A DNA stretch of 21,566 nt from SPGG2 sp964194625 (lineage in GTDB: Bacteria > Pseudomonadota > Gammaproteobacteria > Acidiferrobacterales > SPGG2): contig CAXMNC010000275.1 in the NCBI GenBank assembly GCA_964194625.1, forward strand, positions 1 through 21,566, written 5' to 3'. Both the position numbers and the translations under genes were made by a program. Shown in pieces: positions 6,795 to 13,764 of the stretch. A model generated the notes under the pieces. The model had not been told where the DNA came from. It made no database searches and was given only the letters and a program-made list of their open reading frames with translations. Each line of letters begins with the position of its first letter. The first letter of the stretch is position 1.

Positions 6795-7772
6795 ATGTTC
6801 TGGCAAAAAAAATCAGGCGGTGGCAAGCGCGTTGTCATTTTCTTCGCCTCGGATCTGCACGGTTCGAACGTCTGTTTCAAGAAATTTGTCAACGGTGCCA
6901 AATTCTATGGTGCTAACGTGTTGATCATGGGCGGCGATCTTACCGGTAAAGCTGTGATCCCAATTTCCAAGCAATCCGATGGCAAATATCTCGCAGTGCA
7001 AATGGGTGAACCCGTAACCCTTGAAAGTGAGGCGGAACTGGAAGACTTCGAAAAACGGGTCGGCAATATGGGCTTTTATCCAGCGCGCATGTCCGAGGAG
7101 GAGTTTCAAGACCTTAAGGACGATACCGACGGCCAGCAGGTACTGTTCAGAAAACTAGTGGTGCAGCGGGTACAGGAGTGGTGCGACTATGCCGGCGAAA
7201 AACTAAACGGAACAGATATTTCGTTAATCACCGCACCCGGTAACGATGATTTCTTCGAGATCGACGAAGTGTTGAACAATTCGCCGCATGTTCAGTATCA
7301 CGAGATGGAAGTCACCGAGCTCGGGGATTACCAGATTCTGCATTGCGGCGGCTCCACTAAGACACCCTGGGACACGGAACGCGAGTATTCCGAAGAGGAG
7401 TATCACGCTAGATTCGAGAAATTACTTCCCCAGGTCAATGACATGAGTCACTGCATTTTCAACGTGCACTGCCCACCGTACGGCACTGTGCTCGATCAAT
7501 GCCCGAAGCTGGATGAAAATCTCAAAGTGGTCTTTGAGATGGGTAACCCCGTGAGCATGCATGGCGGTAGCAGCGTGGTACACGAAACGATTGAACGTCA
7601 TCAGCCATTGCTTGGCGTGCATGGCCACATCCACGAGGGTCGTGGAAATATCAAGATCGGCAAAACCGTATGCGTTAATCCGGGTAGCGTTTACCCGGAG
7701 GGCATTCTGCAGGGCGTGTTAATTACTTTGCAGGGGAGTGAAGTTAGGAGCGTTCAAATGACGCAGGGATGA
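6795..7772 (+). CDS. Calcineurin-like metallophosphoesterase
   Basis: A 325-residue soluble phosphoesterase with the whole metal-site signature: Asp20-x-His22 (ASDLHGS), GGD at 46-48 (MGGDLTG), the GND motif in APGNDDFF, the His of NVHCPP, and GVHGHIHEG followed by NPGSVYP. Enzymes of this class use two metal ions to hydrolyse phosphomono- or diesters, including nucleotidyl-protein and cyclic nucleotide bonds. A GGAG overlapping the GS stop codon and a GGTG serve as the ribosome site; the gap to the GS-like gene is 13 bp, so the two are co-translated. No signal peptide is visible. An acidic stretch at about 75-110 departs from compact family members. Pairing with a GS and a nucleotidyltransferase suggests removal of a nucleotidyl group from a protein, but the substrate is not known. 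Confidence 0.85.
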   Translation: MFWQKKSGGGKRVVIFFASDLHGSNVCFKKFVNGAKFYGANVLIMGGDLTGKAVIPISKQSDGKYLAVQMGEPVTLESEAELEDFEKRVGNMGFYPARMSEEEFQDLKDDTDGQQVLFRKLVVQRVQEWCDYAGEKLNGTDISLITAPGNDDFFEIDEVLNNSPHVQYHEMEVTELGDYQILHCGGSTKTPWDTEREYSEEEYHARFEKLLPQVNDMSHCIFNVHCPPYGTVLDQCPKLDENLKVVFEMGNPVSMHGGSSVVHETIERHQPLLGVHGHIHEGRGNIKIGKTVCVNPGSVYPEGILQGVLITLQGSEVRSVQMTQG

Positions 7773-7814
7773 AAAACAGACGATGGTTCGCTAGACAAAA
7801 GAGGAGGAAGGAAT

Positions 7815-9428
7815 ATGGCTACTGCAGGTGGTGAACAAAGAATCTTTCTCCGCAAGGCCTCCGGCCTAATTCGAACAGCCGGAACCTTCGATACGTTCAT
7901 CTATAATATTGGGCTTGTTAGTGTTGGTTTAGGCGTTGGCACCATGATGTTTTATGGGCCTGCCTATTACCCAGGTGGTAATCTGATTATCGCCTGCATC
8001 ATCGCAGGCGTGGCAATGTGTTTCATCGCATTCGGTCTGATTACGTGGACCGTGACGTTACCACGCTCGGGCGGGATTTACGTTTTCGGCTCACGTATCC
8101 TACCGCCGTTTATTGCACTCACCGTGAGCCTTGTCGAAATCGTGGCATGGCTGTTTTATTGTGCGATCGCGGCGTATTGGATCATTATTCTCGGTATTGC
8201 CCCCGCGCTTGCGGTGGTCGGCTATCTTACCGGTGACGAGGGATGGCTCGCGGCGTCAGGTTGGATAACGTCACCGTGGCCGATGTTTTTGGTTGGATCG
8301 GGCATACTGGTGCTTTCCGGGATCATTCTTGCCACGGGTATGAAGTTTTATCTGACGATACAGAAGATTGTATTCACGGTGGCGGTGCTGGGTTCGCTGT
8401 TCCTTATCGTAGTGCTTGCGGGCGGTTCACATGGCGAATTCGTGAGCAATTTCAATGCGGTCATGGGACCGGTACTTGAAACCGATGATCCATACAACGC
8501 CATTATCGCTTCGGCTAAAGAAAACGGTTGGGGCTATGAAGGCCATGACTGGAAGCAGACGTGGTTGGTTTCCAATTGGCCATTCTTGCCGTTAATCGGC
8601 TCTGCCTTTTCAATTGCCATCGGTGGTGAGATCAAGTCGGTCGAACGCGCACATACCTATGGTATGTTAGGAGCTATTTCTGGCTCCGTGGTGCTTTGGC
8701 TGTTCACCATCGGTCTTTCGCAGAGCGTGTTCGGATACGATTTTCTAGGCGCTTCGGTCTACAACTTGTTAGAGGGCGTAGGCTTGAGTACACCCACGGA
8801 TCCCTCCATCACGCTATTGGCAGGTATTCTCACGCAGTCGCCGTTTATTACGGTGCTGGTTTCCATAGGCCTGATATCGTGGATGTGGATGTGGATACCT
8901 GGCATGCATACCTTCGCTGTGCGCGCACTTGTAGCCTGGTCGTTTGACCGCGTGGCCCCGGAGGCATTGGGCACGATCTCTGAAAAGCGTCATACGCCCA
9001 CTGTTGCGATCGGCGTATCTGTCATCATCACGATTATCTGCATGTATCTGTTTGTATTCACAGAGCCATTCTCAAAGATAATCATTCTGATCGAAGCGGC
9101 GGTGTTGGCGTGGAGCATAGTACTGGGGGCGGGGATTTTCTTCCCATATATGCGACCGGAGATCTATGAGAAATCACCGATCGCGGGGCGCACGTTGCTC
9201 GGTCTTCCGATGATGACGGTGGCGTGCACGCTTGGCTTTCTTGCCTCGCAGTTCTACTTCTGGACGCTGTTTCTCGATCCCGTCGCAGCGGGACATGATC
9301 CGGGCCAGCTGCGCATCGTCGCGGGTGTGTTTGTGGTCGGTGTTGTGTTCTACTTCATTATGAAGGCCTATAGGCGCTCTCAGGGTGTTGACGTTACGTT
9401 GGCATTCAAGGAGATCCCGATCGAGTAG
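7815..9428 (+). CDS. APC-superfamily amino acid/amine permease
   Basis: A 537-residue inner-membrane transporter with about 12-13 hydrophobic segments. A strong GAGGAGGAAGG site precedes ATG 7815. The first segment, after RKASGLIRTAGTFDTFIYN, has the small-residue pattern GLVSVGLGVG of APC TM1. PRSGGIYVFGSRIL marks TM2-3, and IAIGGEIKSVERAHTYG is the APC loop that in relatives reads GEVKNPER. A hydrophilic loop at about 215-250 (ETDDPYNAIIASAKENGWG) is longer than usual. Such carriers import amino acids, polyamines or similar organic cations by proton or sodium coupling. It lies 42 bp after the phosphoesterase in the same operon, and probably supplies the substrate of the GS-like ligase, much as PuuP serves PuuA. 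Substrate is inferred only from context. Confidence 0.85.
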   Translation: MATAGGEQRIFLRKASGLIRTAGTFDTFIYNIGLVSVGLGVGTMMFYGPAYYPGGNLIIACIIAGVAMCFIAFGLITWTVTLPRSGGIYVFGSRILPPFIALTVSLVEIVAWLFYCAIAAYWIIILGIAPALAVVGYLTGDEGWLAASGWITSPWPMFLVGSGILVLSGIILATGMKFYLTIQKIVFTVAVLGSLFLIVVLAGGSHGEFVSNFNAVMGPVLETDDPYNAIIASAKENGWGYEGHDWKQTWLVSNWPFLPLIGSAFSIAIGGEIKSVERAHTYGMLGAISGSVVLWLFTIGLSQSVFGYDFLGASVYNLLEGVGLSTPTDPSITLLAGILTQSPFITVLVSIGLISWMWMWIPGMHTFAVRALVAWSFDRVAPEALGTISEKRHTPTVAIGVSVIITIICMYLFVFTEPFSKIIILIEAAVLAWSIVLGAGIFFPYMRPEIYEKSPIAGRTLLGLPMMTVACTLGFLASQFYFWTLFLDPVAAGHDPGQLRIVAGVFVVGVVFYFIMKAYRRSQGVDVTLAFKEIPIE

Positions 9429-9446
9429 AGGTATAACTGGAAGTAA

Positions 9447-10226
9447 ATGTCGACAAAGAATCTGCATCTTGAGTTCGTTGACGAGGGATTACGTCTTGTA
9501 AAGGACGCGGCGGAACGGGGGATCCAGTTACGGATCCTCGGTTCTGTCGCGTACCGAATCCAGTGCCCGAACAATATCCATCTGTTTGACGATATGGCGC
9601 GGGAGCTGACAGACGTAGACTTCGCGGCGGAAAAGAAGCAAAACCGCGAGATTCGAGAGTTCATGATCGGCGAGGGCTACCAGCCGGAAGAGGGTGTCTA
9701 CGTTGCTTCCGAGGGCGCGCGCCACGTCTACGTACATCCGCAGACCGGTTTGAACGTAGATGTCTTTGCGGATGAGCTGTATTTCTGCCATCGCATCCCG
9801 TTTAAGGGTCGACTCGATCTCGATACCCCCACCATCAGCACCACCGATCTACTATTGGAAAAGATGCAAATCGTCGAGATCAACCTCAAGGACATCAAAG
9901 ACACGTTGGTGCTAATGCTAGAACATCCGCTGGGGACAAAGGTAGATGGCAACAAACATATCGACAGTGACTATATCGGCAGCATGATGGCCAAAGATTG
10001 GGGTTTTTACCACACGTTTACTACCAATCTTCGTAAGGTGCCGGACTATATTTCGGAGTTTCCCGCTATTACTGAAGAGCAGGCCGGCACGATTCGCGCG
10101 AATGTGGCCGATCTCCTAAAACGTATTGAGGACGCCCCCAAGACCATGAAGTGGAAACTTCGCGCGAAGGTGGGCACACGCACGCGCTGGTATCAGGAGG
10201 TTACTGAAAAGTCGCGGCAGTTCTAA
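9447..10226 (+). CDS. Nucleotidyltransferase-fold protein (AbiEii/MenA-like superfamily)
   Basis: A 259-residue protein not matching a named metabolic family I recognise, but with the polymerase-beta-type nucleotidyltransferase pattern: Gly32-Ser33 (RILGSVAYR), Asp56-x-Asp58 (LTDVDFA), a third acidic residue Asp105 (LNVDVFAD), and the downstream DLLLEKM...NLKDIKDTLVL motif seen in AbiEii/MenA-type enzymes. These transfer a nucleotide to a protein, tRNA or small molecule. No antitoxin-like gene is beside it, and it is fourth in an operon with GS-like, phosphoesterase and permease genes, 18 bp after the permease. A housekeeping or regulatory role is therefore more likely than a toxin. The C-terminus is helical and basic. 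It overlaps the convergent GFA gene by 4 bp. Confidence 0.72.
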   Translation: MSTKNLHLEFVDEGLRLVKDAAERGIQLRILGSVAYRIQCPNNIHLFDDMARELTDVDFAAEKKQNREIREFMIGEGYQPEEGVYVASEGARHVYVHPQTGLNVDVFADELYFCHRIPFKGRLDLDTPTISTTDLLLEKMQIVEINLKDIKDTLVLMLEHPLGTKVDGNKHIDSDYIGSMMAKDWGFYHTFTTNLRKVPDYISEFPAITEEQAGTIRANVADLLKRIEDAPKTMKWKLRAKVGTRTRWYQEVTEKSRQF

Positions 10227-10654
10227 ACATCTTCCTGAAATCCCTCGAACTGCGGCAGTCCATCTGCGAGCGTATGCCAAGGCATTTTGGACGCCACGAA
10301 GATATGCTTCTCTGTATCTTTTGGGTGCCCCGGATGGGCGCCTTCTTCAAGTGTCCCTGGTGTGAACCATTGAAGATGTGGCCAGCGATCATCGTTCAAC
10401 AGCAAGTGACAGCCACAGGTTCGGCAAAATCGCCGATGTACATCCGGTGAGCTGTCATACGTTTCGAGGTTGTCGCTGCCCTGTTCAACGACGACGTGTT
10501 CGCGCCGCACCGTCGCGTAAGTGGCAAATAGGGTGCCATGGCAGCGGCGGCACATGGAACAATGACAGTGGTACATCTCTTGCGCCGGTGCGCCCACCCG
10601 GAAGCGAACGGTGCCGCACTGGCACCTTCCGAAGATCGGCCTAAAGTCGTTCAC
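10223..10654 (-). CDS. GFA/CENP-V domain zinc protein (copy 1)
   Basis: A 143-residue protein with the GFA zinc-ligand set: Cys11-x-Cys13-Gly, Cys30-His-Cys32-x2-Cys35 and Cys77-x2-Cys80. GFA proteins are named after a glutathione-dependent formaldehyde-activating enzyme, yet most members have no proven reaction; GFA is also the fold of S-hydroxymethylglutathione synthase. The frame is open up to 10804, but the start is placed at GTG 10654, because GGGAGG lies 4 nt before it and the longer version would run into the divergent DUF1989 gene. The gene converges on the nucleotidyltransferase with a 4-bp overlap. If the window oxidises N-methyl groups, formaldehyde handling would fit, but this remains a contextual guess. 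Confidence 0.85.
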   Translation of the reverse strand: MNDFRPIFGRCQCGTVRFRVGAPAQEMYHCHCSMCRRCHGTLFATYATVRREHVVVEQGSDNLETYDSSPDVHRRFCRTCGCHLLLNDDRWPHLQWFTPGTLEEGAHPGHPKDTEKHIFVASKMPWHTLADGLPQFEGFQEDV

Positions 10655-10772
10655 AGTGCCTCCCAGTGTAAATGGTCTTGTGTCTCGTGCCTCACAGAGT
10701 ATGGAGTGACGTTGCCATGATCTGGATGTTAGCCACGAATATATCGAGTACTGTCGTCGAGGGGTAGCGCTA
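10655..10772. promoter_or_regulatory. Divergent intergenic region between GFA copy 1 and DUF1989
   Basis: This 118-bp gap must hold promoters for both divergent genes, since neither has an upstream neighbour on its strand. I see ribosome sites at both edges (GGGAGG and GAGGGG) but no convincing -35/-10 pair or palindrome. Confidence 0.4.
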
Positions 10773-11405
10773 ATGCCCAGCCTTGAACCATCGGTTATCA
10801 CCATTCCGGCCCGACAGGGAAAAGCAACGTTCCTTCATCATGGACAAAACATTAAAGTGATTAACACGCATGGCCAACAGGTGATCGACACCTGGGCGTT
10901 TAATCGCGAGGATCTGCACGAGTACATGTCTATGGAGTACACGCGCTCACTGCTTGAGCGTATTACTCCGCTGGTCGGCGATTCGCTAGTGACAACACGG
11001 CGGCGCCCCATCCTAACTCTGATCGAGGATCACTCGCCGGGGGCTCACGATACGTTGATTGCCGCCTGTACGCGTTGGGGATATCGTGCCCAGGGTTACA
11101 CGGACTACCATGAGAATTGCACCGACAATCTAAGTAATGCGCTAGGTAAACTCGGTCTTTCAGTAGCAATGACACCATGCCCACTAAACCTTTTTATGAA
11201 TGTACCGGTTACCGCCGAGGGTGTATTGACGTTCCAACCCCCGCTCTGTTCCAAGGGTGATTATGTGGTATTCCGCGCGGAGATAGACTGCGTCGTTGTG
11301 TTCTCCGCCTGCCCACAGGAGAAACTACCCGTGAACGGCGTCGATGGCCGGCCCACCGACGCACACTTCCAAATCTATATAAGAATGCCTACGTCAAAGC
11401 GGTGA
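10773..11405 (+). CDS. DUF1989 / urea-carboxylase-associated family protein
   Basis: A 210-residue cytoplasmic protein that follows the DUF1989 pattern closely: IPARQGKATFLHHGQ, GQQVIDTWAF, RRRPILTLIEDHSPGAHD, a Cys-containing ENCTDNLSNAL, PLNLFMNVPV, GDYVVFRAEIDC and SACPQEKLPVNG. DUF1989 proteins usually occur in pairs beside urea or guanidine carboxylase. There the pair CgdAB was shown to be carboxyguanidine deiminase, feeding allophanate hydrolase. Only one copy is here and no carboxylase, biotin or allophanate hydrolase gene is visible. The ATG at 10773 has GAGGGG about 8 nt upstream. It overlaps the convergent EamA gene by 12 bp. It is likely involved in breakdown of an amidine, guanidine or ureido compound, possibly linked to the ureohydrolase in block 2. 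The exact reaction is unknown. Confidence 0.88.
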   Translation: MPSLEPSVITIPARQGKATFLHHGQNIKVINTHGQQVIDTWAFNREDLHEYMSMEYTRSLLERITPLVGDSLVTTRRRPILTLIEDHSPGAHDTLIAACTRWGYRAQGYTDYHENCTDNLSNALGKLGLSVAMTPCPLNLFMNVPVTAEGVLTFQPPLCSKGDYVVFRAEIDCVVVFSACPQEKLPVNGVDGRPTDAHFQIYIRMPTSKR

Positions 11406-12257
11406 CACGAGTACGGCGATGCCGCCGAATACCAAGGCGATACCGCACCACTGTATCCAGCTCATTGTCTCGCGCAGTATGAAGCGTGCCAGTAAGGTGG
11501 TTACTGTACCAAAAGCAGAAGCGGTAACTGCAACGATCTCGCGGCCGTCACCTTGACTGCCGGCAAACAGGAATAGATAACCGGCGGCATCCAGGCAGCC
11601 CTGTAGGGCAACGGTTGGCCACCAACGCAAAGGTATTATCGGCGCGGTCGTTCGTATGGCGAGTACGGTTAGAATCGATAGTAAACCAATGAGTCGGGCT
11701 AGCCACAGCGTCTGCAGCTCACCGTAGATCGGCACTGCCGCCTGGCCGGCGACCACCATCACGGCATGAAGCACACAGGCGACGCCGGCGATAGCTAGCG
11801 TACCTGCCAAGTATGGGTTATGGCTTTTGGTGGGTTCGTGACTGTGCTTAGCAAAGCGCGCAACACCAATGACCCCGATCACGGTTACCGCCATCGCCGA
11901 CCACTGAATAACACTTGGACGTGTGCCTAAGGCTACCCAAAATGCCACCACCAAAGCAGGATGACTGGCGACGATAGGCGCCACTACGCTCACCGGCCCG
12001 CGGGCCAGGGCGGTATACAAGCACAAGGTCATCGCCATGGTGGCGATGCCGTTGATCACCAACAGCCAAAATCCTGATGGCTCCCACACCAATGGCGTGC
12101 CAGAGATCCAAACCCATAAGGAAAGGATGATGGAACCGACCATCAGCATGCCAAACAACGCTACGCTTGGACCCAATGCGCGGCTGCTGAAACGGGCAGC
12201 GAAGTCGGCGCTGCCAAGGCTTAGCGCACTGAGTCCTCCCCACGCAGCTGGATTCAT
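11394..12257 (-). CDS. EamA/DMT-superfamily transporter
   Basis: A 287-residue protein with ten predicted membrane segments in two similar halves, the standard layout of EamA transporters (about 280-310 residues). The first half ends with GIATMAMTLCLYTALARGPVS and the second with AFGTVTTLLARFILRETMS then GIALVFGGIAVLV, the repeated family signature. Members export or import amino acids, nucleotides or other metabolites across the inner membrane; the substrate cannot be read from sequence. No strong Shine-Dalgarno site precedes ATG 12257. The GFA copy 2 gene ends 35 bp upstream, so the two are probably co-transcribed. The 3' end overlaps the convergent DUF1989 gene by 12 bp. Confidence 0.85.
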   Translation of the reverse strand: MNPAAWGGLSALSLGSADFAARFSSRALGPSVALFGMLMVGSIILSLWVWISGTPLVWEPSGFWLLVINGIATMAMTLCLYTALARGPVSVVAPIVASHPALVVAFWVALGTRPSVIQWSAMAVTVIGVIGVARFAKHSHEPTKSHNPYLAGTLAIAGVACVLHAVMVVAGQAAVPIYGELQTLWLARLIGLLSILTVLAIRTTAPIIPLRWWPTVALQGCLDAAGYLFLFAGSQGDGREIVAVTASAFGTVTTLLARFILRETMSWIQWCGIALVFGGIAVLVSPL

Positions 12258-12292
12258 GAGTTGGCTTTATTCGCTTTGAAGGATTATGCGCG

Positions 12293-12712
12293 TCAACCAG
12301 GCAAACCGCGTGGCCGCTTTTCGAGGTTGTCGTCGAGCGTGTAGTAGTCTGGAAGATCTTCAACAAAGATGTGCGCACTTGTCTCAAGCCCAGTAGGCTG
12401 GTCAAGCGTGCCAGCGGCGATGCTAATGGTTGGTCGATCGTGGACATCCCAAAAAAGGCTTGCACCGCATCGCGCACAAAAACCGCGGCGCGCTATGGCC
12501 GAGGATTCGTACCAACTTAAGGTACGATCATCATGCAATACGAGATTCTCGCGTGCCGCAGCTGTATAGGCCGAATAATGTCCGTGCGTACGTCGACACT
12601 GGCCGCAGTGGCAATTCACGACTGAACGCAAGGGTCCTTGCACCTCGTATTTCACGCCACCGCACAGACAGTGCCCTTTCAAACGATGCTGCTCGTCTGC
12701 TGACTTGCTCAC
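12293..12712 (-). CDS. GFA/CENP-V domain zinc protein (copy 2)
   Basis: A 139-residue GFA-domain protein with ligands Cys15-x-Cys17-Gly-Gly, Cys34-His-Cys36-x2-Cys39 and Cys79-x2-Cys82, and the family tail SAHIFVEDLPDYY. It starts with GTG 12712, five nt after GGAGG. It shares the fold and motif order with copy 1, 1.6 kb away, but differs enough in sequence that a recent duplication is unlikely. The EamA transporter lies 35 bp downstream on the same strand. The function of the family is poorly defined; a role in binding glutathione or formaldehyde adducts is known only for a few members. The 87 bp upstream to the divergent 195-residue gene should contain its promoter. Confidence 0.85.
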   Translation of the reverse strand: MSKSADEQHRLKGHCLCGGVKYEVQGPLRSVVNCHCGQCRRTHGHYSAYTAAARENLVLHDDRTLSWYESSAIARRGFCARCGASLFWDVHDRPTISIAAGTLDQPTGLETSAHIFVEDLPDYYTLDDNLEKRPRGLPG

Positions 12713-12799
12713 GCTAACCTCCCTTTGAAGCTGACCGTTTGTGTTTATCGCATGACCCGAATTAAACTGCTGCTAACGCTATTCCGTGGGTCAGTCTAA

Positions 12800-13387
12800 A
12801 TGACGAGGACAGTCAATACAAAACGTACTAGCGGGAACATCGTACCGCAGTTGTGCGAACACTTCCTCGGCTGGCAGTGCCGACTGCGCCAGTATGCTAT
12901 TCGCCACGCAGGCGGACAGCCGACATCAGGTATGCGTCCAAGTGTCCTGATTAGCGGGAAAGAGTTTGGACAGATTACGGTACTGATCATCAAGCGCGAC
13001 CCAAAGAACATCACCATGCAATTCAGACATATGGTCAAACGGACGCACGATCCGGCAGATCGCTATGATGCTGTCCTCAAAACATTGGCAGCTGCATACT
13101 ATCAAAAACCGCTGGAGTTCTCCGATGAAATGACGGCCCTGTTCGGGCCGGATTCCAAATTCGTTAAGACGTTACTTAAGGCTGGCCGCTGTACACTTGT
13201 ATTTGAGCAATACAATCAAACCTATCGTGTTCCTTGTAAGGTGAGAAACTTGCGTGAACGAAGTGCGGCTTACCAGGCTACGTATTGGCACAACAGTTTG
13301 TTCAATCCGGTAATACCGAGCGGTGTGCAGGTGCTCGCGTTCCGACCGGATTGGCGTCACGCGCAAGTGGAGCCGCCGATAACGTGA
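12800..13387 (+). CDS. Conserved protein of unknown function, 195 residues
   Basis: I do not recognise a characterised family. The reading frame is convincing as a gene: it is free of stops, has balanced composition, and contains dense hydrophobic/charged patterns such as ISGKEFGQITVLIIKRDP, DRYDAVLKTLAAAYYQK and AAYQATYWHNSLFNP. The N-terminal part (30-65) has several Arg and Gly residues, and the centre is helical. No signal peptide or membrane segment is seen. The start at ATG 12800 has a weak GGG site 9 nt upstream. Its TGA stop overlaps the GTG start of the sulfatase remnant (GTGA), so the two once formed a translationally coupled pair. This suggests it originally served a sulfatase/phosphatase-type enzyme and now survives without it. 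Confidence 0.7.
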   Translation: MTRTVNTKRTSGNIVPQLCEHFLGWQCRLRQYAIRHAGGQPTSGMRPSVLISGKEFGQITVLIIKRDPKNITMQFRHMVKRTHDPADRYDAVLKTLAAAYYQKPLEFSDEMTALFGPDSKFVKTLLKAGRCTLVFEQYNQTYRVPCKVRNLRERSAAYQATYWHNSLFNPVIPSGVQVLAFRPDWRHAQVEPPIT

Positions 13388-13608
13388 CCTCTCGAAAACG
13401 AAACGTACTACTCATCACTGCCGACCAATGGCGTGGTGAATGTCTATCCGCGCTTGATCATCCTTGCCTGGCCGAACATTCTAACTATGCACCCGTGCGT
13501 TCCATGTTCGCGAGCAGAATGTTGTCTTGGCGGATGTGCAGCGACGAGCGTGTATTAACTGGCCTCAAAGTTTCTCGTGACGGTATCAAGCAGTGCGGCC
13601 GCAGTTAG
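13384..13608 (+). pseudogene. Sulfatase/alkaline-phosphatase-superfamily remnant, internally deleted
   Basis: A 74-residue reading frame starting at GTG 13384. Its first 28 residues contain the sulfatase N-terminal signature RNVLLITADQWRGECLSAL, including the first metal-binding Asp, and HPCL. A full enzyme would have about 500 residues, with the formylglycine or Thr/Ser nucleophile further on. Here the sequence jumps directly to NYAPVRSMFASRMLSWRMCS then DERVLTGLKVSRDG, which resembles the extreme C-terminus of the same family. The frame is still open, so a large in-frame deletion seems to have fused the two ends and removed the catalytic core. It cannot be an active hydrolase. The C-terminal match is from memory and weaker than the N-terminal one. 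Confidence 0.7.
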
Positions 13609-13677
13609 GGACCACACTGGTATGTGTTGATAATGCCTAAAATCTGTGAGAGAGCGGCGACAACGCGATTGGCCGCA

Positions 13678-13705
13678 TTGACTCTGTGAAATTCACTGGT
13701 ATAAA
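13678..13705 (+). promoter_or_regulatory. Sigma70-type promoter of glyA
   Basis: TTGACT (13678-13683) and TATAAA (13700-13705), each matching 5/6 of consensus, are separated by 16 bp. They lie about 60 bp before the SHMT start, within the 156-bp gap after the sulfatase remnant. This is the best-looking promoter in the window. I saw no glycine or tetrahydrofolate riboswitch between it and the start codon. Confidence 0.6.
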
Positions 13706-13764
13706 TGGCAAAGACAATCCCCTTACACTTTTTAAATCGACTATAACCGACGAAGACAACAATC

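Noticed and set aside
9447..10226. MenA/AbiEii-type toxin of a toxin-antitoxin or phage-defence pair
   Set aside because: The fold fits, but there is no antitoxin or regulator next to it and it is embedded in a metabolic operon.
10655..10804. Fifty-residue N-terminal extension of GFA copy 1
   Set aside because: It would overlap the divergent DUF1989 gene, lacks family similarity, and a strong GGGAGG site serves GTG 10654.
11848..12477. 209-residue minus-strand frame across the EamA/GFA junction
   Set aside because: Out of frame with both real genes; reads as frameshifted fragments of each.
13609..13764. Glycine or tetrahydrofolate riboswitch upstream of glyA
   Set aside because: The stretch has a good promoter and a small GCGGC/GCCGC hairpin upstream of it, but none of the conserved riboswitch core I would expect.
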